Notes under the pieces: generated by a model
Told to the model about the DNA's origin: nothing
Seen by the model: only the letters and a program-made list of their open reading frames with translations
Database searches by the model: none
Made by a program: the position numbers and the translations under genes
Shown: piece after piece, positions 1-6,244 of the stretch
Layout: the number at the start of each line of letters is the position of its first letter
Position numbering within the stretch: position 1 is the stretch's first letter
NCBI GenBank assembly: GCA_016463385.1
Contig: JAEMRL010000070.1
Coordinates: 1 to 9,426 of the forward strand
Source: Thermoleophilia bacterium
GTDB lineage: Bacteria > Actinomycetota > Thermoleophilia > Miltoncostaeales > Miltoncostaeaceae
Reading direction: 5' to 3'
Length of the DNA: 9,426 bases

Positions 1-667
1 CGCAGGGGTCGCCCTCGGCGACCCGGTCGAGCGGCACCGCCGCGACCGCCGCCCGCAGCCCCGGCAGGGCGTCCCACTCGGGGGGCGGGCAGGCCGGCGG
101 GGAGGCGATCACCCCGGCGGCGATGTCGGCCCGCTCCTGCAGGCGCCGGGCGAGCCCGCGGAGCCCGTCGATCCGCAGGCCGAGGCCGAGGGCGCGATCG
201 ACCGCCTTCCCCGAGGGGCCGTCGGGGTCCATGCCCTCGAGGGCGGCGCGCCAGCGCTCCTCGAACCGCAGGCCCGCCGCGAGGTCGTCGAGCACCGTCA
301 GCTCGGGATCGACCCCGGCCTCGGCGGCGTACGCGCGCAGCAGCGACTGCGCGAAGGCGTGGATCGTCGAGAGCTGGGCCCGGTCGAGTCCCTCGAGCGC
401 CTTCTGGCAGAGGCCGCTGACGATCAGATCGGAGGCGCCGGCCTGGGCCTCCTCGAGGCCGGTCCGGACGCGGTCGCGCAGCTCCGCCGCCGCCCGCTCG
501 GTGAAGGTGATCGCCGCGATCCGCTCGATCCGCACGCCGGAGGCGACGAGCGCCACCACGCGGTCCACCAGGGCGCTCGTCTTGCCGGTGCCCGCGCCCG
601 CCTCCACCAGCATCGTGTCGCGCAGGCGCTCGCGGATCGCGACCCGCGCGTCGTCGTCGTGGCTCAC
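1..667 (-). CDS. UvrD/RecB-family (AddA-like) ATP-dependent DNA helicase, N-terminal part, cut by window edge
   Basis: This is the first 222 codons of a superfamily 1 DNA helicase; the rest lies left of the window. It starts at GTG 667, and the frame is open to the edge. Visible motifs are Walker A GAGTGKT (residues 24-30), motif Ia ITFTERAAAELRDR (about 53-66) and the motif STIHAFAQSLLR (100-111). These are typical of the RecB/AddA type that pairs with a PD-(D/E)XK nuclease. The known role of the family is to unwind and degrade double-strand DNA ends to prepare them for RecA-mediated recombination. The GTG lies inside a GTGA overlap with the stop of the upstream nuclease gene (664-667), so translation is probably coupled and the two products probably form one complex. 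Whether it also carries a C-terminal nuclease domain, as AddA and AdnAB subunits do, cannot be seen here. Confidence 0.9.
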   Translation of the reverse strand, partial: MSHDDDARVAIRERLRDTMLVEAGAGTGKTSALVDRVVALVASGVRIERIAAITFTERAAAELRDRVRTGLEEAQAGASDLIVSGLCQKALEGLDRAQLSTIHAFAQSLLRAYAAEAGVDPELTVLDDLAAGLRFEERWRAALEGMDPDGPSGKAVDRALGLGLRIDGLRGLARRLQERADIAAGVIASPPACPPPEWDALPGLRAAVAAVPLDRVAEGDPC

Positions 668-3606
668 GACCCCTCCTCGGCGGCCGCGGCCACCCCGGCC
701 CAGGGGGCGACCCCCGCGTCGCCGGCCTTGCGCGCGAAGTCGACGCCGCGGGCCCGCGAGCAGATGCGGGTGAAGTCGCAGAGGCGGCAGTTCTCGAACT
801 CCGAGTAGTACTCGTTGAAGTCGCCCGGCACGGCGGGGAACGACCCCCGGGCCACGCCCTCGGAGATGGCGGCCACGATGCGCGCGAAGGCGGCGCTGTC
901 GACCGCGGTCGCCGTGTAGGGGACCTGCGTGAACCCGCCGCGGGCGGAGATGTACCAGTAGAGCGCCGTCGCCTGCGAGGCGCCCTCGGCCGACAGCAGG
1001 TAGACCGGCAGCTGAAGGAGCGTCCCTCCGCCGAGGACGGCCTCCTTCTCGGGCAGGCGGCCGGTCTTGTAGTCGACCACCCACACACGGCCCACGTGGT
1101 CGCGGTCGACGCGGTCGACGTACCCGTGGAAGCGCTGACCGCCGGGTCCCTGCACGTCGATCCGCATCTCGAAGTCGTGGGGCACCGCGCCTGTCTGCGC
1201 CCGGAAGCGCGCGTCCTCGTCGAGGAAGCGGATCAGATCGGCGTGCAGCGCGCGCTCCTGCTGGCGGGAGAACACGGGCAGGCCGGCCAGGCCGCGCCGG
1301 CGCGCGTCGGCCAGCCGGGCCTCGAGCAGCGCCCCGAGGCGTCGCGCGTCGTCGGGCGTCCACCGCTCACGGGGGGCGGGGCGCCCGTCGGCCTGCCGCT
1401 CGCGGAAGAAGTCCTCGAGCGCGCCGTGCACCAGGTTGCCGCGCACCAGCGGGTCGATCGTCTCGGCGTCGCGCGGCTGGTCGGGAACGCGCAGCCCGAG
1501 CAGCGAGGAGAGGAAGAAGCGGTAGCCGCAGGCGCCGTAGTGCTCGAGGCGCGTCGGCGACACCGACTCGGGCACGCGCATCCACGGCTCGCCCGCGAGC
1601 GCGGCGAGGTTGCCGTCCCATTCCGACAGCCCCTCCCCGGCCCGGGCGTCCATCATCCGCAGGGGCCGCGCGAGCGGGTCGTCGGCCGGGGCCGGCGCGC
1701 CGTCGCGGACGCGCGCCACGGCGTGGCGCAGCGCGGTCTCCCAGGCGTCGATCGGCGGCCCGGCCAGCTGTGCCGCCAGGGGCGACTCGGCCCGGCGCAG
1801 CCACTCGGTCGCGGGGTGGGCGCGGAGCGCCGTCGCCGTCTCGATGGCGGGCTCGTGCCGCCGTGCGACGCTCAGGGCGAGCGGCGAGGGGTAGTGCTCG
1901 CGGGCCCCTGCGCCCTCGTAGAGCGGGCAGGTCATCACCACGCCCGCGCCGGCGCCGAGGGCCCGCGCGGCCGCCGCGCCCGCGCGCTCGACCCGGGCGG
2001 CGGCGTCCTCGATGAAGGGGTGGTGCGCGCGCAGGGCCTCCCAGGCGGAGTCGGCCACCAGGGCGTCGATCCCGGGCCCCGCCGGAAGGAGGCCCTCGAC
2101 GGCACCGCAGAGCACGACCCGCGCGTACCGCAGCCCCGCGGCCGTCCGGTGGTCGGCGACGAGCACGCCCTCCCCGAAGCGCCCCTCGCGGATCGACGCC
2201 GCCTCGAGGTTCACCCGCAGGGCACGCTGGAAGACGGCCAGGGAGAAGGTCCCCCCGACGGCGTCCACCGTGCCGAGTCGCTCGACCTCGGCGAGCACCT
2301 CGGCCGTCCCCGTCGCCTTCGGGTCGAGGTAGTCGGCGACGATGGCGTGGAAGCGGGCGATGAAGACGGCGGCCGGCTGGTCGGGCCGCAGCTCCTGGAG
2401 GCGCCGCCAGAGGGTCTCGACCACGCCGAGCAGGTCGATCGCCTCGGCGATCTCGTCGTGCAGCCACGAGCGGTCGCTGCCCTCCCGCGCGGCCGCGGCG
2501 ATCTGCTCGGTGCGGTCGTCGCAGAGCGCGCCGATGCCCTCCCGCCAGCGGGCGATGCCGTGCGTGACGCCCGCGGCCCGCGAGAGCCGGTCCCACAGCC
2601 CGATGCGCAGGGCCACGCGCGTGTCACCCGCGCCCGGCAGCTCCCGCCGCACCGGCGCGATGCCGAGCGCGTCGATCAGCGACGTGCGCGAGAGATCGGT
2701 GTGCGCCACCTCGAGCAGCGCCAGCACCCCGCGACCGGCCGGCGTCTGGACGAGCGGGGTGCCCGGCATCGCGGCCACGGGCAGCGCAGCGGCGTGGAGG
2801 GCCTCGCGCAGCGGCTCGGCGTAGGCCCGGTCGGCGCCGTGCAGCACCGCGATCTCGTGGATCGCTGTGCCCTCCTCCAGGGCGACGAGCACCTCGCGCG
2901 CCGCCTCGCGCGCCTCGGCGGCGAGGTCGGGGGCGAGCACCAGGCGCACGTCGGCCGACGGGGCCGGCTCGCCGACCGCGCCGATGCCGCCCCGGGCCGC
3001 GGCGAGCGCCGCCACCAGGCGGTCACCGGCGTGCGAGCGCGGGCCGGGCGGCACCAGGTGGAGGGCGCCGAGCTCCGCGGCCCGCGCGGGATCCTCCCCG
3101 ATCGCGTCGGCCGCCGCGTCGAGCAGGTCGTCCTCGTCGTAGAAGGCGGCGATGCCCTCGCGCCAGAGGCCGTAGAGGCGCACCACCTCGGCCAGGTGGG
3201 CGTCGTGGACGCCGGCGGGCAGCGGCTCCCCGCCGCGCAGGCCCCCGCGCCGCAGCCGCGCGAACAGGCGTCGCAGGGCGCGCGCGAACCCCGGCAGGTC
3301 GCGGATCGGGTCGAGGGGCGGCCGTGCCTGCGCGGCGACGCGCTCGGCCAGGTGATCGCCGATCGGGCGGGCCATCGGCCGCCGTCCCGCCGCCGCGAGG
3401 CGCCCCGCGCCGATCAGTTCGGCGAGTCGCGGCAGGGTCTCGAAGCGCACCGCCGCGAAGGGGGTCAGCTCGGCCAGGCGCCGGCGCAGCTGCAGCGCCG
3501 AGAGGTGGCTCGGGCAGATCACCGTGACCGGCGCCAGGGGATCCGCGGCGCGCCCCGCGGCGATCCCGGCGAGCATCTCGTCGAGCGATGGAGGCGCGGC
3601 GTCCAT
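664..3606 (-). CDS. AddB-like PD-(D/E)XK exonuclease subunit with iron-sulfur staple
   Basis: This 980-residue protein is the likely nuclease partner of the downstream helicase in double-strand break end resection. The C-terminal third carries a RecB-type nuclease: H727 (GNLVHGALEDFF), D831 (HGYVDR), D845 and K847 (VVDYKTG) and the QLPVY motif (865-869). A lone C693 (YGACGYRFF) plus C940, C943 and C949 (CRLCDFTRIC) match the four-cysteine 4Fe-4S staple that brackets the AddB nuclease. The N-terminus has no Walker A, so this half resembles an inactivated helicase arm. ATG 3606 was chosen because the homologous sequence begins there; the frame is open for 67 codons upstream, but that stretch reads into dinB on the other strand and lacks family-like sequence. 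The gene ends in a 4-bp overlap with the helicase gene. An AdnA-type actinobacterial subunit is the alternative assignment. Confidence 0.9.
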   Translation of the reverse strand: MDAAPPSLDEMLAGIAAGRAADPLAPVTVICPSHLSALQLRRRLAELTPFAAVRFETLPRLAELIGAGRLAAAGRRPMARPIGDHLAERVAAQARPPLDPIRDLPGFARALRRLFARLRRGGLRGGEPLPAGVHDAHLAEVVRLYGLWREGIAAFYDEDDLLDAAADAIGEDPARAAELGALHLVPPGPRSHAGDRLVAALAAARGGIGAVGEPAPSADVRLVLAPDLAAEAREAAREVLVALEEGTAIHEIAVLHGADRAYAEPLREALHAAALPVAAMPGTPLVQTPAGRGVLALLEVAHTDLSRTSLIDALGIAPVRRELPGAGDTRVALRIGLWDRLSRAAGVTHGIARWREGIGALCDDRTEQIAAAAREGSDRSWLHDEIAEAIDLLGVVETLWRRLQELRPDQPAAVFIARFHAIVADYLDPKATGTAEVLAEVERLGTVDAVGGTFSLAVFQRALRVNLEAASIREGRFGEGVLVADHRTAAGLRYARVVLCGAVEGLLPAGPGIDALVADSAWEALRAHHPFIEDAAARVERAGAAAARALGAGAGVVMTCPLYEGAGAREHYPSPLALSVARRHEPAIETATALRAHPATEWLRRAESPLAAQLAGPPIDAWETALRHAVARVRDGAPAPADDPLARPLRMMDARAGEGLSEWDGNLAALAGEPWMRVPESVSPTRLEHYGACGYRFFLSSLLGLRVPDQPRDAETIDPLVRGNLVHGALEDFFRERQADGRPAPRERWTPDDARRLGALLEARLADARRRGLAGLPVFSRQQERALHADLIRFLDEDARFRAQTGAVPHDFEMRIDVQGPGGQRFHGYVDRVDRDHVGRVWVVDYKTGRLPEKEAVLGGGTLLQLPVYLLSAEGASQATALYWYISARGGFTQVPYTATAVDSAAFARIVAAISEGVARGSFPAVPGDFNEYYSEFENCRLCDFTRICSRARGVDFARKAGDAGVAPWAGVAAAAEEGS

Positions 3607-3613
3607 CCCCGTC

Positions 3614-3619
3614 ACGCTA
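3614..3619 (-). promoter_or_regulatory. Candidate -10 box (TAGCGT) of the nuclease-helicase operon, leaderless
   Basis: On the minus strand GGTAGCGT ends 7 nt before ATG 3606, so a transcript initiated the usual distance after the -10 would begin at or within a base or two of the start codon. The hexamer fits TAnnnT. There is no convincing -35 and no Shine-Dalgarno, which agrees with a leaderless mRNA. The same 8-mer precedes the mau-like operon at the same kind of distance. Confidence 0.4.
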
Positions 3620-3679
3620 CCCCCTCGGGCGGACGCCCTCCGACCCTCCGGGATACCCTCGCGCAGGACCTGTGACCGC

Positions 3680-4717
3680 GTGATCGCCCACCTCGACCTC
3701 GACGCCTTCTTCGCCGCCGTGGAGATGCACCGGCGCCCGGAGCTGCGCGGCCGCGCGGTGATCGTGGGCGGCGATCCGCAGGGCCGCGGGGTGGTGGCGA
3801 CGGCCAACTACGCCGCCCGGCGCTTCGGCATCCGGTCGGCGATGAGCGCCTCCGAGGCGCTGCGCCGGTGCCCCGACGCCGTCTTCGTGCGACCCGACAT
3901 CGCCCACTACCGCGAGTGGTCGCAGCGGGTCTGGGACCTGGTGCGCGAGCTGTCGCCGGCTGTCGAGCAGCTCGGCCTGGACGAGGGCTACCTGGAGCTG
4001 CCCGACGAGGGCGCCGCCGAGGCCGCGCACGCCGTGCGCCGGGCGGTGGCCGAGGGGGTGCGGCTGTCCTGCTCGCTGGGGGTCGCGACCTGCAAGGTGG
4101 TGGCGAAGGTGGCGTCCGACCGTGACAAGCCGGGCGGGGTGACGGTCGTCGCGCCGGGCGACGAGGCGGCCTTCCTGGCGCCGCTGGTGCTGCGGGCGCT
4201 CCCGGGCGTGGGCCCGCGCACCGACGCGCGCCTGGCGGCGGCCGGGCTGACGACCATCGGTGAGCTCGCCGCCCTCGACGACGAGGCCCTGCGCGCCCTG
4301 GCGCCGGGCCGCCACGGCGAGGACCTGCGCCGACGTGCCCGAGGCATCGACCCCCGGCCCGTCGCCCCGGTCCCGGCCGAGCGGATCTCGATCTCGTGCG
4401 AGCGCACCTTCGAGCGCGACGTGGCCGACGCGCGCGAGCTGGAGGAAGTCGGCCGCGAGATGGCCGGCCGGGTCGCCGGGATGCTGCGCGCCCGGGCGCG
4501 GGCGGCGCGCACCGTGACGGTGAAGCTGCGCTACACCGACTTCCAGACCGTCACCCGCGGGCAGACCGTGCGCGCGGCGACCGACGACGAGGAGGTGATC
4601 TGGCGCACCGCCCGCACGCTGGTGTCGCGTGCGCTCGAGGAGCGCGACGGCGCTCTGCGGCTGCTCGGAGTGGGCGTGTCCGGCCTCAGCGCCGAGCGTC
4701 AGTTGACCCTGTTCTGA
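3680..4717 (+). CDS. dinB: DNA polymerase IV (Y-family translesion polymerase)
   Basis: A 345-residue Y-family polymerase, normal length for DinB. It copies damaged templates and extends mispaired ends at stalled forks. Catalytic acidic residues are D6 (HLDLDAFFAAVE) and D101-E102 (LDEGYLEL). F11 sits at the steric-gate position that excludes ribonucleotides. The finger/palm motif CSLGVATCKVVAKVASDRDK (about 131-150) and a helix-hairpin-helix segment (ALPGVGPRTDARLAAAGL, 173-190) follow. The little-finger domain then ends in QLTLF (341-345), a textbook beta-clamp binding peptide. GTG 3680 is preferred because it places the HLDLDAFF motif at the expected N-terminus; AGGA (3665-3668) lies 11 nt upstream. 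The frame is open further up to 3524, but that stretch is antisense to the nuclease gene. DEGYLEL in place of the common DEAYLDV is a mild variation. A TACCCT (3654-3659) could serve as its -10. The gene is transcribed divergently from the nuclease operon across a 73-bp gap. Confidence 0.95.
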   Translation: MIAHLDLDAFFAAVEMHRRPELRGRAVIVGGDPQGRGVVATANYAARRFGIRSAMSASEALRRCPDAVFVRPDIAHYREWSQRVWDLVRELSPAVEQLGLDEGYLELPDEGAAEAAHAVRRAVAEGVRLSCSLGVATCKVVAKVASDRDKPGGVTVVAPGDEAAFLAPLVLRALPGVGPRTDARLAAAGLTTIGELAALDDEALRALAPGRHGEDLRRRARGIDPRPVAPVPAERISISCERTFERDVADARELEEVGREMAGRVAGMLRARARAARTVTVKLRYTDFQTVTRGQTVRAATDDEEVIWRTARTLVSRALEERDGALRLLGVGVSGLSAERQLTLF

Positions 4718-4749
4718 CCGATGGGGCGGGGATCGGCCGCGTGGGCTGG

Positions 4750-4755
4750 TAGCGT
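4750..4755 (+). promoter_or_regulatory. Candidate -10 box (TAGCGT) of the mau-like operon, leaderless
   Basis: GGTAGCGT lies 9 nt before GTG 4765, matches TAnnnT, and would put the transcription start at or next to the start codon. No Shine-Dalgarno precedes the GTG. No clear -35 is visible at 16-18 nt upstream. The identical octamer before the nuclease gene supports a shared housekeeping-type signal. Confidence 0.45.
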
Positions 4756-4764
4756 CGCCCGGCG

Positions 4765-5637
4765 GTGGACCTGACCCTCCGGATCATCATCGCGGCCGTC
4801 CTGGCGACCGCCGCGGCGGCCAAGCTGCGCGACCCCCGCGGATTGCTGGTCGCCGTGGGAGAGCACGGGGTGCCGCGGCCGCTCCGCACGCCGGCCGCCG
4901 CGCTCCTGGTCGCGGCCGAGCTCGGCCTGGCCGTGCTGCTGCTGGTGCCCGCCACGGCCCGCGCGGCCGGCATCGGCACCGCGGCGCTCGGCGCCGTCTT
5001 CGCCCTGTCGCTCGGGGCGATGCGCGCGCGGGGCCGCCGCCGCGCCCCCTGCCGCTGCTTCGGCGGCTCCCGGGAACGGCCCGTGGGCCTGCTGGTGCTG
5101 CGCGCCCTCGCCCTCTCGGCGGCCGGGGTCGTGGTCGCGACGGGGGTGGCCGACCGCGGCGCCCCCTCCGGCGACGCGCTGATGGCGGCCGCCCTGGTCG
5201 CCCTTGCGCTCGTGGTCGCGGTGCTCGTGGTGCTCGTGCTCGCGCTCTACCGCCAGGTCGGCGTGCTGGAGGGCCGCCTCGGCCCGCGCAGCGCACTCGA
5301 GCTGGCCGAGGAGGGTCCCGAGCTCGGGCGCGAGGCCCCGCCGTTGCCCGTTCTGGCCCGCGCCGGCGCCGAGCTGGTGGCCTTCTCATCGCCGGGCTGC
5401 CGGCTCTGCGCCGAGCTCGCGCCCGCCCTGGCGGCGCTCGAGCGGGAAGGGCTGCCGGTGCACGGGGTGAAGGAGGACCAGGACGCCGAGGTCTTCGCCG
5501 CATGGTCGGTGCCGGGCACGCCGTTCGTCGTCTACGCCGTGGACGGCCGGGTGGCGGCCAAGGGGCTGGTCAACACGCTCGAGCAGATCGAGGAGCTCAT
5601 CGAGATGGGGGAGAGGCGGATCGGTGTCGCGGCCTGA
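4765..5637 (+). CDS. MauE-like membrane protein fused to a MauD-like thioredoxin domain
   Basis: A 290-residue fusion protein. Residues 1-127 form a four-helix MauE-type membrane domain (helices about 3-19, 43-61, 66-86, 106-127) with the family-like KLRDPRG after helix 1 and the C-x-C-F-G motif at C96/C98 (PCRCFG). A fifth helix (137-162) leads to a thioredoxin-like domain (about 188-285) with a C-R-L-C active site (C212, C215) and a cis-proline loop (VPGTPFVV, P253). In known mau clusters MauE and MauD are separate neighbouring proteins needed to fold the disulfide-rich MauA subunit; here the two functions appear fused. The thioredoxin domain is expected outside the cytoplasm. The start is GTG 4765, probably leaderless. 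The end overlaps the next gene by 14 bp, so the two are co-translated. It could be a general membrane thiol-redox protein (DoxX/MauE class), but the next gene favours a mau-like role. Confidence 0.85.
   Translation: MDLTLRIIIAAVLATAAAAKLRDPRGLLVAVGEHGVPRPLRTPAAALLVAAELGLAVLLLVPATARAAGIGTAALGAVFALSLGAMRARGRRRAPCRCFGGSRERPVGLLVLRALALSAAGVVVATGVADRGAPSGDALMAAALVALALVVAVLVVLVLALYRQVGVLEGRLGPRSALELAEEGPELGREAPPLPVLARAGAELVAFSSPGCRLCAELAPALAALEREGLPVHGVKEDQDAEVFAAWSVPGTPFVVYAVDGRVAAKGLVNTLEQIEELIEMGERRIGVAA
5607..5616 (+). promoter_or_regulatory. Strong ribosome binding site for the MauA-like gene
   Basis: A purine run GGGGGAGAGG inside the end of the MauE-like gene lies 7 nt before GTG 5624. It decides that start and explains how a gene that overlaps its neighbour is translated efficiently. 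Confidence 0.7.
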
Positions 5638-6244
5638 CGAGATCGTCGACCGCACGGCGCGCGGCCTCTCGCGCCGCCTGGCCACGCGCGCCACGCGCCG
5701 CGGCTTCCTGGCGGGTGTCGCCGCGGGCGCCTTCGCCCTGGTCGGCGCCCGTCCGGCCGAGGCGAGGATCGCGGGCGTGCGCGGCGCCAACAAGACCAAG
5801 GAGGGCTGGTTCGGCTTCTGCGGCCACACCTGGACCACCGGGTCGTGCCCGAGCCCGTTCCTGCTGCCGCGCATCGACGCGCGCGGCTTCCCGCTGCGCC
5901 CCTCCGACGGCCGGCCGGTCGACAACCTCGGCCGCCTGATCGACGCCCTCGGCCGGCCCGTCGACGCCCAGGGCGTGCAGCTCACCTCGCCCGACGGCAC
6001 GCCGCTGCCGCCCGCGCCGCGCACCCGCCTCTGCCAGGACTGGGTCCCGGAGCGCCACCCGGGCATCAGGCCCGTCGTGGAGGGCGCCTGGTACCGCTGC
6101 TGCAACAACCAGATCCGCAAGCTCACCGACTGCTGCTCCACGAGCCGCATCCGGATCAACGGCGACGCCTCGCTGGTCGGCTACTGCCGCCCGGGGCGAC
6201 GGGTGTTCTGCGTCATGTACTACGACACCGGCGTCCCGTGCTGA
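5624..6244 (+). CDS. Tat-exported cysteine-rich protein resembling methylamine dehydrogenase small subunit (MauA-like)
   Basis: A 206-residue protein with a twin-arginine signal: T24-R25-R26-G27-F28-L29, a hydrophobic stretch (about 30-41), then AEA near 46-48 as a likely cleavage site. The stretch LSRRLATRATRRGF strongly recalls the MauA leader (LSRRVAGRTSRRG, from memory). The mature part has 10 cysteines (66, 75, 137, 159, 160, 170, 171, 188, 196, 206), enough for five disulfides; MauA has six. GAWYRCC (154-160) and DCC (169-171) resemble the MauA segments around its first quinone tryptophan and its DCCG, so W156 may be the counterpart. At the place of the second tryptophan (IIWCFG) there is LVGYCRPG, a tyrosine (Y187). 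A run of seven-residue repeats fills residues 84-128. The neighbours encode MauE/D- and MauF-like proteins. No MauG-like enzyme is present here, so tryptophan tryptophylquinone formation is doubtful. The enzymatic activity is unknown. Confidence 0.65.
   Translation: MSRPDEIVDRTARGLSRRLATRATRRGFLAGVAAGAFALVGARPAEARIAGVRGANKTKEGWFGFCGHTWTTGSCPSPFLLPRIDARGFPLRPSDGRPVDNLGRLIDALGRPVDAQGVQLTSPDGTPLPPAPRTRLCQDWVPERHPGIRPVVEGAWYRCCNNQIRKLTDCCSTSRIRINGDASLVGYCRPGRRVFCVMYYDTGVPC
5873..6007 (+). repeat. Tandem seven-residue (D-x-x-G-x-x-V/L) repeats inside the MauA-like gene
   Basis: Residues 84-128 of the MauA-like protein are built of about six degenerate units: DARGFPL, SDGRPV, DNLGRLI, DALGRPV, DAQGVQL, PDGTPL. 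Spacing is 7 residues, with one or two extra residues at units two and six. The aspartate, glycine and final aliphatic residue recur. The tract carries no cysteine and separates C75 from C137. Confidence 0.7.

Noticed and set aside
1096..3675. Very long open frame on the plus strand opposite the nuclease gene
   Set aside because: It is antisense to a gene with clear catalytic motifs; its translation is low-complexity, rich in Arg, Gly, Val and His, with no family motif. Such shadows are expected in very GC-rich DNA.
3524..3679. 52-codon N-terminal extension of DinB
   Set aside because: Pol IV normally begins a few residues before the HLDLDAFF motif; the extension is antisense to the nuclease gene.
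3607..3807. 67-codon N-terminal extension of the nuclease gene
   Set aside because: It overlaps dinB on the other strand, has no family-like sequence, and would lie upstream of the GGTAGCGT box.
4718..4736. CCGAT / ATCGG hairpin after dinB as a terminator
   Set aside because: Only a 5-bp stem with a 9-nt loop and no T-tract; too weak to call.
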